DNA of 64,000 nucleotides from Chara braunii (Eukaryota; Streptophyta; Charophyceae; Charales; Characeae), in assembly GCA_003427395.1 (NCBI GenBank), contig BFEA01000022.1, positions 2,476,405 to 2,540,404 on the forward strand, given 5' to 3'. This document shows, one piece after another, positions 22,266 to 33,244 of the stretch. How positions within the stretch are numbered: position 1 is the stretch's first letter; each line of letters begins with the position of its first letter. Under the pieces are notes generated by a model. That model did no database searches. It worked only from the letters and a program-made list of their open reading frames with translations, and was not told where the DNA came from. The position numbers and the translations under genes were made by a program.

Positions 22266-24630
22266 CAATCTACAGTCCATCATAGCTGCTTTTTCCTTGT
22301 CGCTGCGATCCGCCCTGCTGCACACACACCCGGTGTCAGATCCCGTCTCGATTCATCCCTTTCCTCTCCACATTCGCTGCTCCCGGTTCTCCGCCTCTTT
22401 TTACTACTAACGCAGCCTCCTTTTTCGCAGGCAGCGATCCGCTAGTGCTTGTGTGTAGTCCAATGTGCCGAGCCGACTCCGTGATCGTGGGGCAACTCCA
22501 AATGAGGCTGCTACTCGGCAGCCCAACTAGTCTTTCGCTTCTACGCCCAGGGTCCTATGGCCGGTCCGCACGACAGTGTTACCGCTTCTTTGCCTCTGCT
22601 CCCTTCTGCGCATGCCCCTGGCGCAGAAGTTCGTGTAGGTTCCTTTTGCTCTTTTCAGTATTCCATCGGCCTCGTCCCCTGTTCTCTCATGCTTCCTGTT
22701 CCGCCTCTGCGCCGAGCTACGATCCAGCCCCGATACGACCGAGCGCACCAGTCGAATGAGGCAAATAGTAGGCCGACGATCACAGGAGTTGGGACCCGTC
22801 AGGGAGAACATGTCAACTTACCCTTCGGATCGAACCCCCCGCCAGCTAATAACGCAGAGGTGTGTGACCAGCGCACGGCTATCCTGGCTACCCCAATTCT
22901 ATGGGAAGCAAGAGAGTGCAGCCCTGCCGTGAGCCTACAACGTTGGCCAAAGGGATAGCAGTCCCGGTGCAGATCTCAGTGGTCGTAGTAGAACTATCAG
23001 GGCCGAAGTGGAGGGGAGCCCTAAAGGAGACGCGTGCTCAAGGGCCTCAACTGCCATGACGGCCTCTAAACTCAACGTTGTGTCCAAGTCAAAGGACACC
23101 AAAGCATAAGATAATAGTATTAAGATACTAAGGACTAAGGTACTTAGAAACTGTTAACCATTGGAATATGATGATCGAGGGAAAAGAAAGTGTGTGCCTG
23201 CCATCGCCGCTTGATATCGCTCCCCGAATCTTTTTAATGAAAGTCTGATGCCGCAACAAAATAGCGCTAGGTCCAAGGCTGGGTCTAGCTTTGTCGGACA
23301 CCCAGATAGACTAACACTATGCGACGCGCGGACTTACCAGAACGTTTTAATATCATACTGTTGTCGATCCCGTCCTCCGTACGTTCATACAAGTCACAGG
23401 CGAATACAGCGATCAACAGTGCATAATCTTTTTAGTCCTTAACCCAAAATAAAAATCTGGTCAGCGACTAATGCCAATTTTAACAGTCATCAAAAGGAAG
23501 GAGATCACCCGGGCTTTCAATCAGCGCGCCCACACACTCTCTAGTCTAGTCAACTGTCTGGTCACCAGGACTTACAGACACAGCCACGCCTTGCGTGGTA
23601 TGATTAAACTTTCAAACCAGACTTATTTCGTGTTGCCTGCAAAAACCAGGGCGGATATCCTTGTAAGGGTATTCGCACCGACAGCGATGACGAGGTCGGG
23701 CGCTCGCACGTTGAGCGTGAGCTACCTACACCTTGATGGCGATGGCGGCTTGGCCGCCAGGCTTCGAAGTTTCAACAAGTGGCGCGCAGCTTGGCTGGGC
23801 GCGATGGCGGGAGAGGCTGGAGCCGGCAAGCCGGCGGGCTTAGGGTCGGATTCCCGCGGGCGAACGCCCGACGGGCCTGGGCAGACGCTAGCGCAAACTA
23901 GCGCAGCGCTCCGTTCGCACTTACTGTTGATGCGGACGCTGCTGTTTTTTAGGATCTTTAATTTCAAATATTTCAAATTCTGCTATCCCCTGTGCTCCAT
24001 GAGTATACCTCTGAAACTTAAGTGCAACCAAAGGGTTTGCTTCCGCTTTCACCTCCTCCTTCCTCCATCTCCCATCTTGTGCTTCATCTTTGTATGATTA
24101 CAGCAGTGAGGTCTCTCCTGTGTTCGGACCCCTAAACTGCTGGTCTGAGATCGGACTCAAGTCAAATTGTCATTTTGCTGCATAGTCAAGTTAGACCCAT
24201 CTGATTCGAGTCTTATGTTGTTTCATGTTGTACCTCGTTGTCTCCTTCATGACCTTTGGACCTGGGATTTCCCCTTGGGATTTCCCCTGATTTTAGTGGG
24301 CATGCATCACCCTGCTCAACCCCTAATATGTCCCTAGACTCCCTACTGCTAACTACCCATCCTGTCCCTGATCCTACCCCTATCCCTACTCTCTCCAGAG
24401 GCACCGCTACTCAACATGGCTAACAGATTTAGCAGACGGACTAAGACTTCGACTCAGGCAAACCCACACGGTATACATACATTAGCAGCAGATCACATTC
24501 ATGCTCGGAAGCACAGCAAAGTACCTCGGAATCCACGTTCTCAGCAATCAGATCAGGAGGACAGGAAATTGCAGTATCTCAGACTGCAATGGTGCTGACC
24601 ATCACGATTTCTTGAAGTCGCTTATTGGTT
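22266..24630. other. Non-coding stretch
   Basis: No family is recognised on either strand. It includes a GC-rich segment (23690-23930) giving an unbroken but feature-free plus-strand ORF at 23471-24097. Confidence 0.35.
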
Positions 24631-24780
24631 TTTCCTTGACCTCCTAATCAAGACAAGAGTTTCCTTATTTGGACGCAGGTTATTCCTTAACCTCTTAATC
24701 AAGACGAGAGTTTCCTTATGTGGACGCAGGTTATTCCTGAACCTTTTAATCAAGACAAGAGTTTCCTTATTTGGACATAC
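24631..24780 (+). repeat. 51-bp tandem repeat, three copies
   Basis: AATCAAGAC(A/G)AGAGTTTCCTTAT starts at 24646, 24697 and 24748, exactly 51 bp apart. The linking segment is CGCAGGTTATTCCT(T/G)AACCT. It lies upstream of the host exon, probably in an intron or in 5' flanking sequence. Confidence 0.9.
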
Positions 24781-24984
24781 TTTCCATCATAAACACGCCT
24801 TCCCTGCTGATAAGTAAGGCTTCAATCCATCTGTGGCCGTCAACTTACTTCCAACAATTTTTTTGCTTGGCTGCAAACTGCAGAGGGTCGAAAATGATTG
24901 CCCGTGTATGAACGGCATTTCTGTTTTTCATATGAATGCATGCCACCCCTCCTTGGAAAGTACTTTCTTAAGCTCTTTCTGCAG

Positions 24985-25095
24985 ATGGAGGTGTTCCTGC
25001 AGATCATGCTGGTTCAACATGTTGGTTGCCTTCGAGGGAAACAGCTGGTGGCCAAAGCTGTGGTTGGCTATGGTTTCCTACTCTCATACAAGCAG
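24985..25095 (+). CDS. Possible internal exon of unknown identity
   Basis: A 37-codon open segment, beginning MEVFLQIMLVQHVG and ending GYGFLLSYKQ, is bounded by a pyrimidine-rich acceptor (CTCTTTCTGCAG) and a donor-like CAG|GTGTAC. Length and phase (111 nt) would suit an internal exon. It does not match the segment expected before the actuator-domain exon of a Ca2+-ATPase, and no other family is recognised. It may be a chance ORF. Confidence 0.25.
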
Positions 25096-25308
25096 GTGTA
25101 CGGTGTATTCACTTAGAGATCTTTCGTGGGACAAGGATGCATGTGAAAGCAAAGACGATAGCGTTTGACATTTTTTTGTGATGGTTGCGACTGCCTCTAG
25201 AAAGGCGTGCTGGCTTTGTGTGGCAAAGAAGTCTTCTAAACTTTCAAAGTTCTCTTTCACTGTCAATGATACATCTAACCATTCTAATGCCTTATCTTCG
25301 CTTGTCAG

Positions 25309-25392
25309 GTATCAAGGGGCGGTTCAAGGGAGGTGATCTCCATATGGGAGCTCGTTGTAGGGGACGTGGTTCATTTGCGGTCAGGAGATCAG
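25309..25392 (+). CDS. Exon of a P2B-type (autoinhibited) Ca2+-transporting ATPase, actuator domain
   Basis: Exactly 28 codons lie between a pyrimidine-rich acceptor (ATCTTCGCTTGTCAG) and a donor (CAG|GTGAGC). The peptide VSRGGSREVISIWELVVGDV followed by VHLRSGDQ matches the start of the actuator domain of plant ACA-type pumps, where a basic G-x-R/S segment precedes SI-x-(D/E)LVVGD(I/V)VHL-x-GDQ. In the family this is followed by VPADG, so the intron would fall between GDQ and VPADG. These pumps export Ca2+ from the cytosol at the plasma membrane, vacuole or ER. The following exon (phosphatase loop, DESSMTGES) is not found up to 64000, which implies a long TE-filled intron or a gene fragment. 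The preceding transmembrane exon was not located. Confidence 0.75.
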
Positions 25393-26369
25393 GTGAGCCA
25401 ACTCTGGAGGAATGAATAATAATGTCCATGAAATGCCAATTCCTGTGCTCTGGCCACACCAAGGCTCAGATCAACCTGAAAGCATTTATCAGCATCACAC
25501 TCACACCACAAATTCACGAAGTGTGCACATGTGCTACACAGCCAGAACTGCTGGTTGAAGCCAATGATGTACCTTACTCCAGCAGTCCAAACTTCTTCTG
25601 ACTGTAAGCTAATTGCCATTCAACGCATTCTAGAAGTTTCTCACCGGCTTTTTCATGGTTACACTACACCTGGACCGACATAGAATCTGGACTGGACCCA
25701 GGTTGGGTCTGGATGCCATCCAGATGTCCAGATTCGGTCCCAAACCAGGGCGGTGCAGCAAAAATTATGTTTGTTAGCTTTCCGTTTTTGTTTTGGTAGT
25801 AGTATTTTTGGCAACTACTCTCAACCAGAAGTCAGCCGTATTCCAATGCCGCAAACATCCTTTTCTGCAGGGTTTTGTTTCCAATCGGAATTTGGGAAAG
25901 ACTTAGGAAGAGCAATTTAATGGGTATTCTCAGTCACTCCAGACAGACCACATAGACACCAGTATGCGGATCCTCACACCTGAATTGCCCGCACAGCTGT
26001 CCGAATCATGACAATGGTATTTTTGTTCGCATACAGGAATAAGTTACCTTTTGACCAGAGAACCACTGCATGAGTTTCAGAATTGTAACAGCTTGTAGGC
26101 TTTGTTGAAGTTTGTTCCAATTGGGGAACCGGATTTGTTCGATTGATGTTTGATGACTGCCTTTTGCAATGATTCGCAAGTCAATCACCCTCAGCCTCGC
26201 ACACACATGCAATGAGCATCCAGATGAGTATTCACACTTGGAACTGATATCCGAGACACAAGAATTGCACGAGAGATTGGTAAGCAAAATATCTTTATCT
26301 GATTTGTGTTCAGATCTCTTGCTATCTCTGCCACTCACACAGACACAGCCTCGATTCATGTATGTAACC

Positions 26370-26370
<1 letters not shown>
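25393..26370. other. Non-coding stretch, probably intron
   Basis: It follows the Ca2+-ATPase exon donor. No further exon of that gene and no TE domain is recognised. Confidence 0.45.
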
Positions 26371-26445
<75 letters not shown>

Positions 26446-26690
26446 NNNNNNNNNNNNNNNNNNNNNNNNNNNNNNNNNNNNNNNNNNNNNNNNNNNNNNN
26501 NNNNNNNNNNNNNNNNNNNNNNNNNNNNNNNNNNNNNNNNNNNNNNNNNNNNNNNNNNNNNNNNNNNNNNNNNNNNNNNNNNNNNNNNNNNNNNNNNNNN
26601 NNNNNNNNNNNNNNNNNNNNNNNNNNNNNNNNNNNNNNNNNNNNNNNNNNCTCTCTCTCTCTGTCTCTCTCTGTCTCTCTCTCTCTCGTG
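26371..26690. repeat. (CT)n microsatellite with assembly gap 26446-26650
   Basis: CT runs flank a 205-base N gap, showing that the assembly collapsed or broke at the microsatellite. A short (GT)n run follows at 26687-26702. Confidence 0.95.
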
Positions 26691-27339
26691 TGTGTGTGTG
26701 TAACAAGACAGAGACAGGGCAACAAGGCTGGGAGAGGGAGGGAGAGTGAGAGCACACACACACCCTCGCTCAACTCTACGCAGACTCGACACGACTCGAC
26801 AGACGCAGACACAAAGTGGCAAAGTTGCAAAGTGGCAGTCTTGGATTCCTGAACACAATGCCGAAGCATAGTCACACTGAACACAAGCAATGAGGCTGAA
26901 AACGGGTTGCCTGTGCTGGAAACTGGTTGCCTGTGCTGGGCTTGAATCCGGTCTTAAGTACTGGACTCCAGTTCAGTCCCGAGGGCAGAAGTGCAAATTG
27001 CCTCAGGGTTGAACTGAAAATTGAAGGTCTGAGTCTGGACACCAGAATGCCGGATCGCGCCAAGTATCGAAATCCGAAAGTGCCAAAAGAGGAATTTGAG
27101 GACGGGCGCCAACTGCAGAGGTTGCCAACAGTCAGGGGGATGAGAACAGAGACCCAAAAATGAAATACCAGCCTGGCGGGTGGTAACCCGCAGACCAGGG
27201 ATCGAGCCCTGGCTGAGTCCGTAACACTATCCCCTCCCTCTGGAAGGCAATGCCCCGGCTGCCAAAGACCTGATGAACAACCGTGAAGGACAGGACAGGG
27301 CTGATTACTGGTCAGAAAAGGAAAGGGGGAGTAATGCAA
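26691..27339. other. Non-coding stretch
   Basis: No coding family is recognised. GGTTGCCTGTGCTGG is duplicated at about 26904-26940. The segment GGGATCGAGCCCTGG near 27200 resembles a tRNA T-arm, but no tRNA can be folded around it. Confidence 0.4.
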
Positions 27340-27665
27340 GTAACGGGGTAATCTTACTGATGTTCTACAAGTGTGAAGGTATCAATTTCAGGTAACAGGG
27401 TAGTTGAGGTGCTACAAGGTTGAAGTAACAGGTAACAGGGCAATACTATTGATGTTCTACGGGTATGAGGGAATCAATGCTCAAGTAACAGGGTAATCGT
27501 ATTGAGGTTCTACAAGGGTGAGGGTAGCAATGTTTTGGTAACAGGGTAATCCTATTGAAATTCTACAAGGTTGAGGGTAACAATGTTCAAGTAACAGGGT
27601 GATCCTATTGAGGTTATACAAGTAACAGGGGATTCCTATTGATGTTCTACAAGGCTATAGGTTGT
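27340..27665 (+). repeat. Minisatellite with GTAACAGGGTAATC-type units
   Basis: Seven units of unequal length (about 31-55 bp) begin with GTAACRGGG and contain a CTATTGAGGTTCTACAAG-like second half. They lie immediately upstream of, or inside, the start of the LTR of gypsy 2. Confidence 0.8.
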
Positions 27666-27862
27666 CGGGTTTGAGAAAAATAAAAATAAAAATAGTTTGT
27701 TCAATGCTCAAGGTCTGGGGTGTCTGAGGAATCTGGGGAAAACAAAGTCTCAGGTCTGTAACGAAGTGTCAAAATGCGAAAAATGTCTTGAGGAAGGTCT
27801 TCGGAGGTCTTGATAAGATCCAGCATAGGTGAGAGAACCGGTCTTCAGCGGCTGCAACAGGT

Positions 27863-28951
27863 TGCAAAGACTTGCTGATTTTGACTGCCGAGATCTGACT
27901 GCGAGGCTGTACAGTAACAGCAGTAGGGTTAGATTCGTAATGTTGTTTGTGTCAAGGACTAACCGAGAGTTCAGTGCTGAGGGAAATTCGTGAGGGACAT
28001 ATCTGCAATTTCGGGAAATTACAGGCCCGCAATTCCCTTAGACCGCACTGCGAATAGCAGGCCCGGGCTTTCACCAGGACGGGAGGCCCTAGGGCCTAGG
28101 CCCATAGCATGACAGCCTATAGCCGGGTAGGTGGAGGCCCTAGAGGCCCAAACTGAAACGGTACCGGTAGGTCTAGGTTAGTCTATTAATAGATCTAGGT
28201 CGCTAGGGTTAGGACTTTTGGCAGTTTACAGTGTTCGTGGGACAGCGTTCTGAGCCAAGCAAGTGCGGTGGAGACGATTGCCTTCAGGCGGCATCCTGAG
28301 ACCTTCGTCGTGGGCGGCAGCCATAGCCAGCCTTTTGGAGCTCGCCATAGCTGGGGCGTCCTCTGAGCATCCACCCCAGGGGGTGCTTGCGAGCGGCTGG
28401 GCTATTCTGAGGCTCTACATGGTATTCGTGGGTGGACCACTGTTGCTGCATCTTCCTCTAAGATCGTGCGTGGCATCTATAGTGGCGCTGCAGCCATAGC
28501 TGCAGCTTTCTTCGTCAGAGTTGCTCATCGGCACTGAGGATTACATCGCAGTTCCTGTTCTTCATCTGGGTGGTTGGCGCTGGCCTCTGGAGGCTGATGT
28601 CGTGTGGCGCTACTAACTGGGTGTAGTAGGGAGTGGAGTGTGTGGTTCTGTGAGTGGCGAGTTGGACAAACTCTGTAACGATATTGGTTCAGATCAGCTC
28701 AATCTCAGATTGTTCCCGTGTTATCCTCGCGGGCGTCTACTTGTGATTGGTTGTTGGGAGTAATGTTAGAGAGTGGGAAACACTTAGTGTTATCTCCACA
28801 CATGTGCATAGTGCTTTTCCGCTGCTTACTCTGTTTGTGTGCAGTGTGTACTCTGTCTCCTCTCCCCTTCTTCTTATGCATGTATGGGCGTGCGTGAGAT
28901 TGTCTGCGTGTGAGTGTTGGTGAAAATCGATAGACAACCAAGTTCATAACA
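27863..28951 (+). repeat. 5' LTR of gypsy 2 (left boundary uncertain)
   Basis: The right end ...CATAACA sits two bases before the primer-binding site. Positions 27863-28640 align with the copy at 97-960. The left boundary could lie further left, up to about 27180, because the other copy is cut off by a microsatellite. Confidence 0.6.
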
Positions 28952-28953
28952 GT

Positions 28954-28965
28954 TGGTACCAGAGC
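28954..28965 (+). other. Primer-binding site, initiator tRNA-Met type
   Basis: TGGTACCAGAGC differs at one base from the common plant retrotransposon site TGGTATCAGAGC. A second similar motif, TGGTACTAGAGC, occurs at 29178-29189. It may be a duplicated or decayed site. Confidence 0.7.
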
Positions 28966-28971
28966 GAGAAA

Positions 28972-30488
28972 GGAGCTGACGTTCTGAGGGTTGAGTGCGA
29001 TTGGGGCATCTTCTTCTTCTGGTGATCTTCCGGAGAGAGATCCATGGCGGTTCTTCTTCTTCGGTATTGAAGCAGGCGAGAAGAAGAGATACAGACGGTG
29101 ACTTTAAGAGATCAGTGATTGGATTGATCAGGCGCAGTATCTGGCCAGGGCGCCTAACAGGGTTATCTCGCCAGTATTGGTACTAGAGCCAAAATCACGA
29201 TTTGGCTCTGAGTGGCGAAATACCCCTGAGGACCCTGGGGAACTGAGTGGCGGGTTCATCACAGGGTAGTGCTGATTAGGATTGACTGACAGAGTCAACC
29301 CGGCACTGTGTTGACCTTAGCTGTGGGGCCATTTCCTGTGTCAGCGGACCAGGGAGAAAGTGACGAATTACCGTCTCCTCATGGTCCGAATGCTCCAGGC
29401 TAGATTTAGTGAATCTAGCATCAAGGACTGAAGCGCCTCAGTGTCCTCTGCAGGATCAACAAGTTTGGTGAGTTTCGGTGCGTGGAGATTGGAGGAGCGG
29501 TCTCTGAAGCAAAGTGGCGAGAAGGGGCATATTGTCTGCCATAGCCAAAGCTTCATCCTCATCGGCAAGAACTCTCTGATGTGAGTATGTTCCAAGCAGT
29601 ACTCAGTATAACGAATTATTTAGAATCAGTATAGTCCGAATTGATGGTCTATCTGTCAGTCTAGGTCCAAAAATAGATTTGCCTGACAGCCTGGCAGCCG
29701 TAGCCATCTTCTTCCCCATTTTCTGTTTCTCATATCTTTCCATCTGTTGACTCTTTCTGGCTCGAAATTGTTGTGTAAATGCTTGACAGTATTGTGCTAG
29801 GTACGGCATGCTTAGATTGTGAATTATGTCCTGGAAAAGTAGTGATACTGTGGATTGTAATTTTGCGTCGAGTCTATATATAGCTTGTGCTACCTAGGGT
29901 TAGTGATAGTTACAACTCTGTCCATCAGAATTCGATTCTGTCTGTTTCTAGTGAAGCGCAATTCTGTTGTTGTCATCTGGGCAAGAGTGCTTGCTTAGTT
30001 TAGCAGTAATCGCGTAGATACAGTGAAAATTGTAATCCGCCATACCTTTGGGTATGGTCGCCGGAGTCATCTGTTGCGAAATTTGAGTCTGGGTCTGGGG
30101 AGATGTCTGATGACTAAATCGCTAACTCTTGTTGATCTGTGCTTGTCTATACTTACCTTTTGCATCACTCCTACTGTTTGCTCTTGTTCTCAAGTGGGCA
30201 CTGGAACTTTAGTGACCTCTTTGTGAAAGGCTGGAATTGACAGTACTAACTCCAGTGTGGTTCGGTGTCAGTCAAAAGCAAATCGGGAGTTTGGTTTTGT
30301 TGGACTGTATGTCTGCCTGACACCTAGCCTCCAGAGAAGGCTTCTAACCCAAATCGCCTGTTGCCTACTCGACCACCTACTACTGTGTCATAGATAGCAG
30401 GGTTCTCAGTGTGTCTGTAGGAAGTTTGAGAATCGCTGCATACTCTATGTTTGCTGTTCAACTAACTTATTGTTTTGAAGGGAGAAAA
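28972..30488 (+). other. Untranslated leader of gypsy 2
   Basis: About 1.5 kb lies between primer-binding site and gag. No ORF of note is seen. Long untranslated leaders with packaging signals are usual in such elements. Confidence 0.5.
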
Positions 30489-32081
30489 ATGTCTGAGCAG
30501 GGTGCAAAGTCGCAGCCACAGGGACAGGTGGTGAAAGAGGAATCACAATCCTCAAGCCCCGCTGCTCCTATGACCGCGACTTAGCGACGTGTCCAAGAGA
30601 CGAAGGAGAAGTTGCAGCAGCAGCAGGATTTGCTGGCAGAGTTAGAGAGGCAGGAGGCAGCTGAGGTGGAAGCTGCAACAGATGCGTCCCGCAGGACGTA
30701 TCTGTTGGAGCAGCTGGCCAAGATAGAGACAGATGGTCGGTCCTCAGAAGTGAATAAGCATATGACAGAGTGGATCCGACTGGACCACAAAGCCACCACT
30801 ACTTATTTCACTAACTGGGATGACCGGATGGCATGGCTAGGACGTTGTGTTGATGATCTGGCAGCTCAACAAACAAAGATTCTGACAACAATAGAATCTT
30901 TGGTTGCTCAGTTGACAGCTGCTGATATTGTTGTTTCCTCCCCTCAATCTCCCAAACCTCTCAAACCCTCTCCTCCTCCTTCTCACCCTACTAGTTCCAG
31001 ACATTCTTCCCCTCCACCATCTCCTCCCCCCAAAACAGCAGTCCCAGTGACCACTGTCCCTCTAGCAGGTGATCAGCGGATCTTTCCCAAGATCCCAGCC
31101 CCCAACAAGTTCAAAGGAGATAATCCCAAAGTGGATGTTGGAGACTGGGCTGCTGGTGCAAGAGCCTACCTGAGAGGCTTCACCTGTCCTAAAGAGACAA
31201 AGGTCTCTATTGTCCTGGGCTTGTTGGAGGGGCCCTCCTTGACGTGGGCCACCTCCACCTCCAGCAGCCAGGACAAGAGGCTGGAAGATTGGGCTTTTGG
31301 GTTGAGAGTGGACGGGCTTCTCCAGGCCCTGGAGGACAGATTCGGAGACAAGGAGCGAGCCAGGAAGGCTTCTGACAGGATTGCTCGCCTGGGACAGCAG
31401 CGGTATACACGGTCTCTTCACTCCTTGTTTGCAGAGTTCGAGCAGCTCACCTCCACCCTTGGGTTAGTCATGTCTAATGATGATCTGATGACTAACTTTT
31501 GCAGGGCAGCGCCCGAGAAGTTCGCTGCAGCATTGCACAGCTCAGGGCTCAAGGACTGGAGATCCTTTGGCCGCACAGCGCTGGATATGGAGGCAAAACT
31601 CCATGTCCAGACCCCCTCCTCTGATAGGAGGAAGATAACCTTCCCTCGTGGTGGAAAGAAGGGAAAGGCTGCTTTTGCACATGCAGGTTCTGGATCAGCA
31701 AGTGATTCAGATTCCCAGGTTGTTTCACCACCGGCTGGGACTGCATCACCTGCTGATACAAAAGTTGTTGCGACCCTGACTGAGGTTGTACTGGCGGTTT
31801 TACAAAAGAAAACCCCCTCCAGCACAGCCTCAACCAGCAGCAAGGGGAAGGTCAAGGGATGTTGTCCTTTTACCCCTGCCCAAAGACCTAACCTGCCCAG
31901 GGACGTCCGTATGCCAGCTGACCCCCTGAACCCTTCCACCCTTCTCCGACATGATCTCAGGATCCAGGAAGGGGTGTGGTGGAGGAGGAAGGATAGGGGG
32001 GTCTGCCTGCGATGTGAGGGACAACACTACCTGAAGGTTCGCCCTTACATGCCAAGCCTTGGGTCACAGCCTAAAAACTGA
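30489..32081 (+). pseudogene. Gypsy 2 gag, with one in-frame TAG
   Basis: The ATG at 30489 opens a 531-codon frame interrupted only by TAG at 30582-30584 (codon 32; CAG-to-TAG likely, just before a Gln/Glu-rich coiled coil). The coiled coil is followed by a Pro/Ser-rich linker (residues about 165-190). A capsid domain comes next, with FPKIPAPNKFKGDN, VGDWAAGARAYLRGF and the ALEDRFGDKERARKA segment. A Ser/Asp-rich region follows. The terminal zinc knuckle has lost its last Cys (CLRCEGQHYLKVRP). Pol follows in another frame. Confidence 0.85.
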
Positions 32082-32083
32082 AG

Positions 32084-32760
32084 CAGACCCTAGGGGCAGC
32101 AGCTCCCCCTAGTGCTGCAAACTCATCTTCTGAAGAAGGTGAATCTGCAACTGCTTCAGTAAATAGGCCCTGTGTTGGAGTTGTGCGGGCAGCATCCTAC
32201 TGTTATCAGGATCCTGACCCGGATCAGGAACTGGGTGAGCATGAGGCTCAGATGTTTGCTTCCCTCTTCCTCCATTTGAAGGAACAGCAGAAAACCAAAT
32301 CTCAACTCATCCTACTTCAGCCCCTGATCAACCACACCAGAATCAAGGGTTTGTTGGATTGTGGAGCCACCCACAACTTTATATCACCGAATGCAATTAA
32401 GAAACTGCATCCGGGTCTAAAGGTAGAGACACTGCAGCAACCACTGCAGGTCCGGATAGGGGACTCCCCTATCCTCACTATCAGGGAGAAGGTCAGGGGC
32501 ATCCCTGTTACCTTCGATACTGCTGGAGAAGTCAGACCTAGTCTGAACTTCTACATTTTCCCTTATCTTCGCTTTGATTTGGTCTTCTCTATGCAGCGGC
32601 TACGGGCAGTCAACCCTAGGATCGGCTGGCAGCGTCCTAAGGTTGAATGCCCCAATATGCAGGGGGTGTATCAGCCATGCATGATTGTTGTTGAACACCA
32701 CCCCAAGACCTCTTGCTACTGTATACGAGCGAGGGAGTTTTATACNCTCTCCCGCCAGTA
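32084..32760 (+). pseudogene. Gypsy 2 retropepsin
   Basis: The open frame begins just after the gag stop in a different frame (QTLGAAAPPSAANSSSEEGE). The active-site segment is GLLDCGATHNFIS, with D-C-G instead of the usual D-S/T-G. One N at 32746 obscures a codon. The frame runs into the first copy of the 242-bp duplication. The substitution may be tolerated or may mark inactivity. Confidence 0.75.
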
Positions 32761-33244
32761 TGACCATGAGCATTTGTTTTCGGCCCTTTTCAAGCAAACA
32801 AACGCTACAGCTACTCCCTGTCCTCCTAAAGTCCAGCAGGTTGTGGACCTGTATGCCGATCTGATGCAGGAGCCAGTTGGGTTACCCCACCAGCCAACCA
32901 AGCATCACATCGAGTTGTTGCCTGGAGCGGTCCCTCCAAAGGGCCGCATCTACAGGATGTCCCCTGCTGAGCTTGAGGAGCTCAGAAACCAGCTTGAGAC
33001 CCTGACCATGAGCATCTGTTTTTGGCCCTTTTCAAGCAAACAAACGCTACAGCTACTCCCTGTCCTCCTGAAGTCCAGCAGGTTGTGGACTTGTATGCCG
33101 ATCTGATGCAGGAGCCAGTTGGGTTACCCCACCGGCCAACCAAGCATCACATCGAGTTGTTGCCTGGAGCAGTCCCTCCAAAGGGCCACATCTACAAGAT
33201 GTCCCCTGCTGAGCTTAGGGAGCTCAGAAACCAGCTTGAGACCC
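32761..33244 (+). repeat. 242-bp tandem duplication at the RT N-terminus
   Basis: TGACCATGAGCAT starts at 32761 and again at 33003, and the two 242-bp copies are near-identical. TGACC occurs at both ends of the unit, so the duplication has 5-bp microhomology. Because 242 is not a multiple of three, it shifts the RT frame. Confidence 0.92.

Noticed and set aside
23471-24097. A 208-codon plus-strand ORF
   Set aside because: No family features, crosses a compositional shift near 23930, and shows no exon signals.
27180-27220. tRNA-like or SINE B-box near GGGATCGAGCCCTGG (a similar motif lies near 1897)
   Set aside because: The T-arm-like stem has a wrong loop length and no A-box or cloverleaf could be placed.
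29178-29189. Second tRNA-Met-like primer-binding site in gypsy 2
   Set aside because: No LTR end precedes it. It is probably a decayed or chance copy of the site at 28954.
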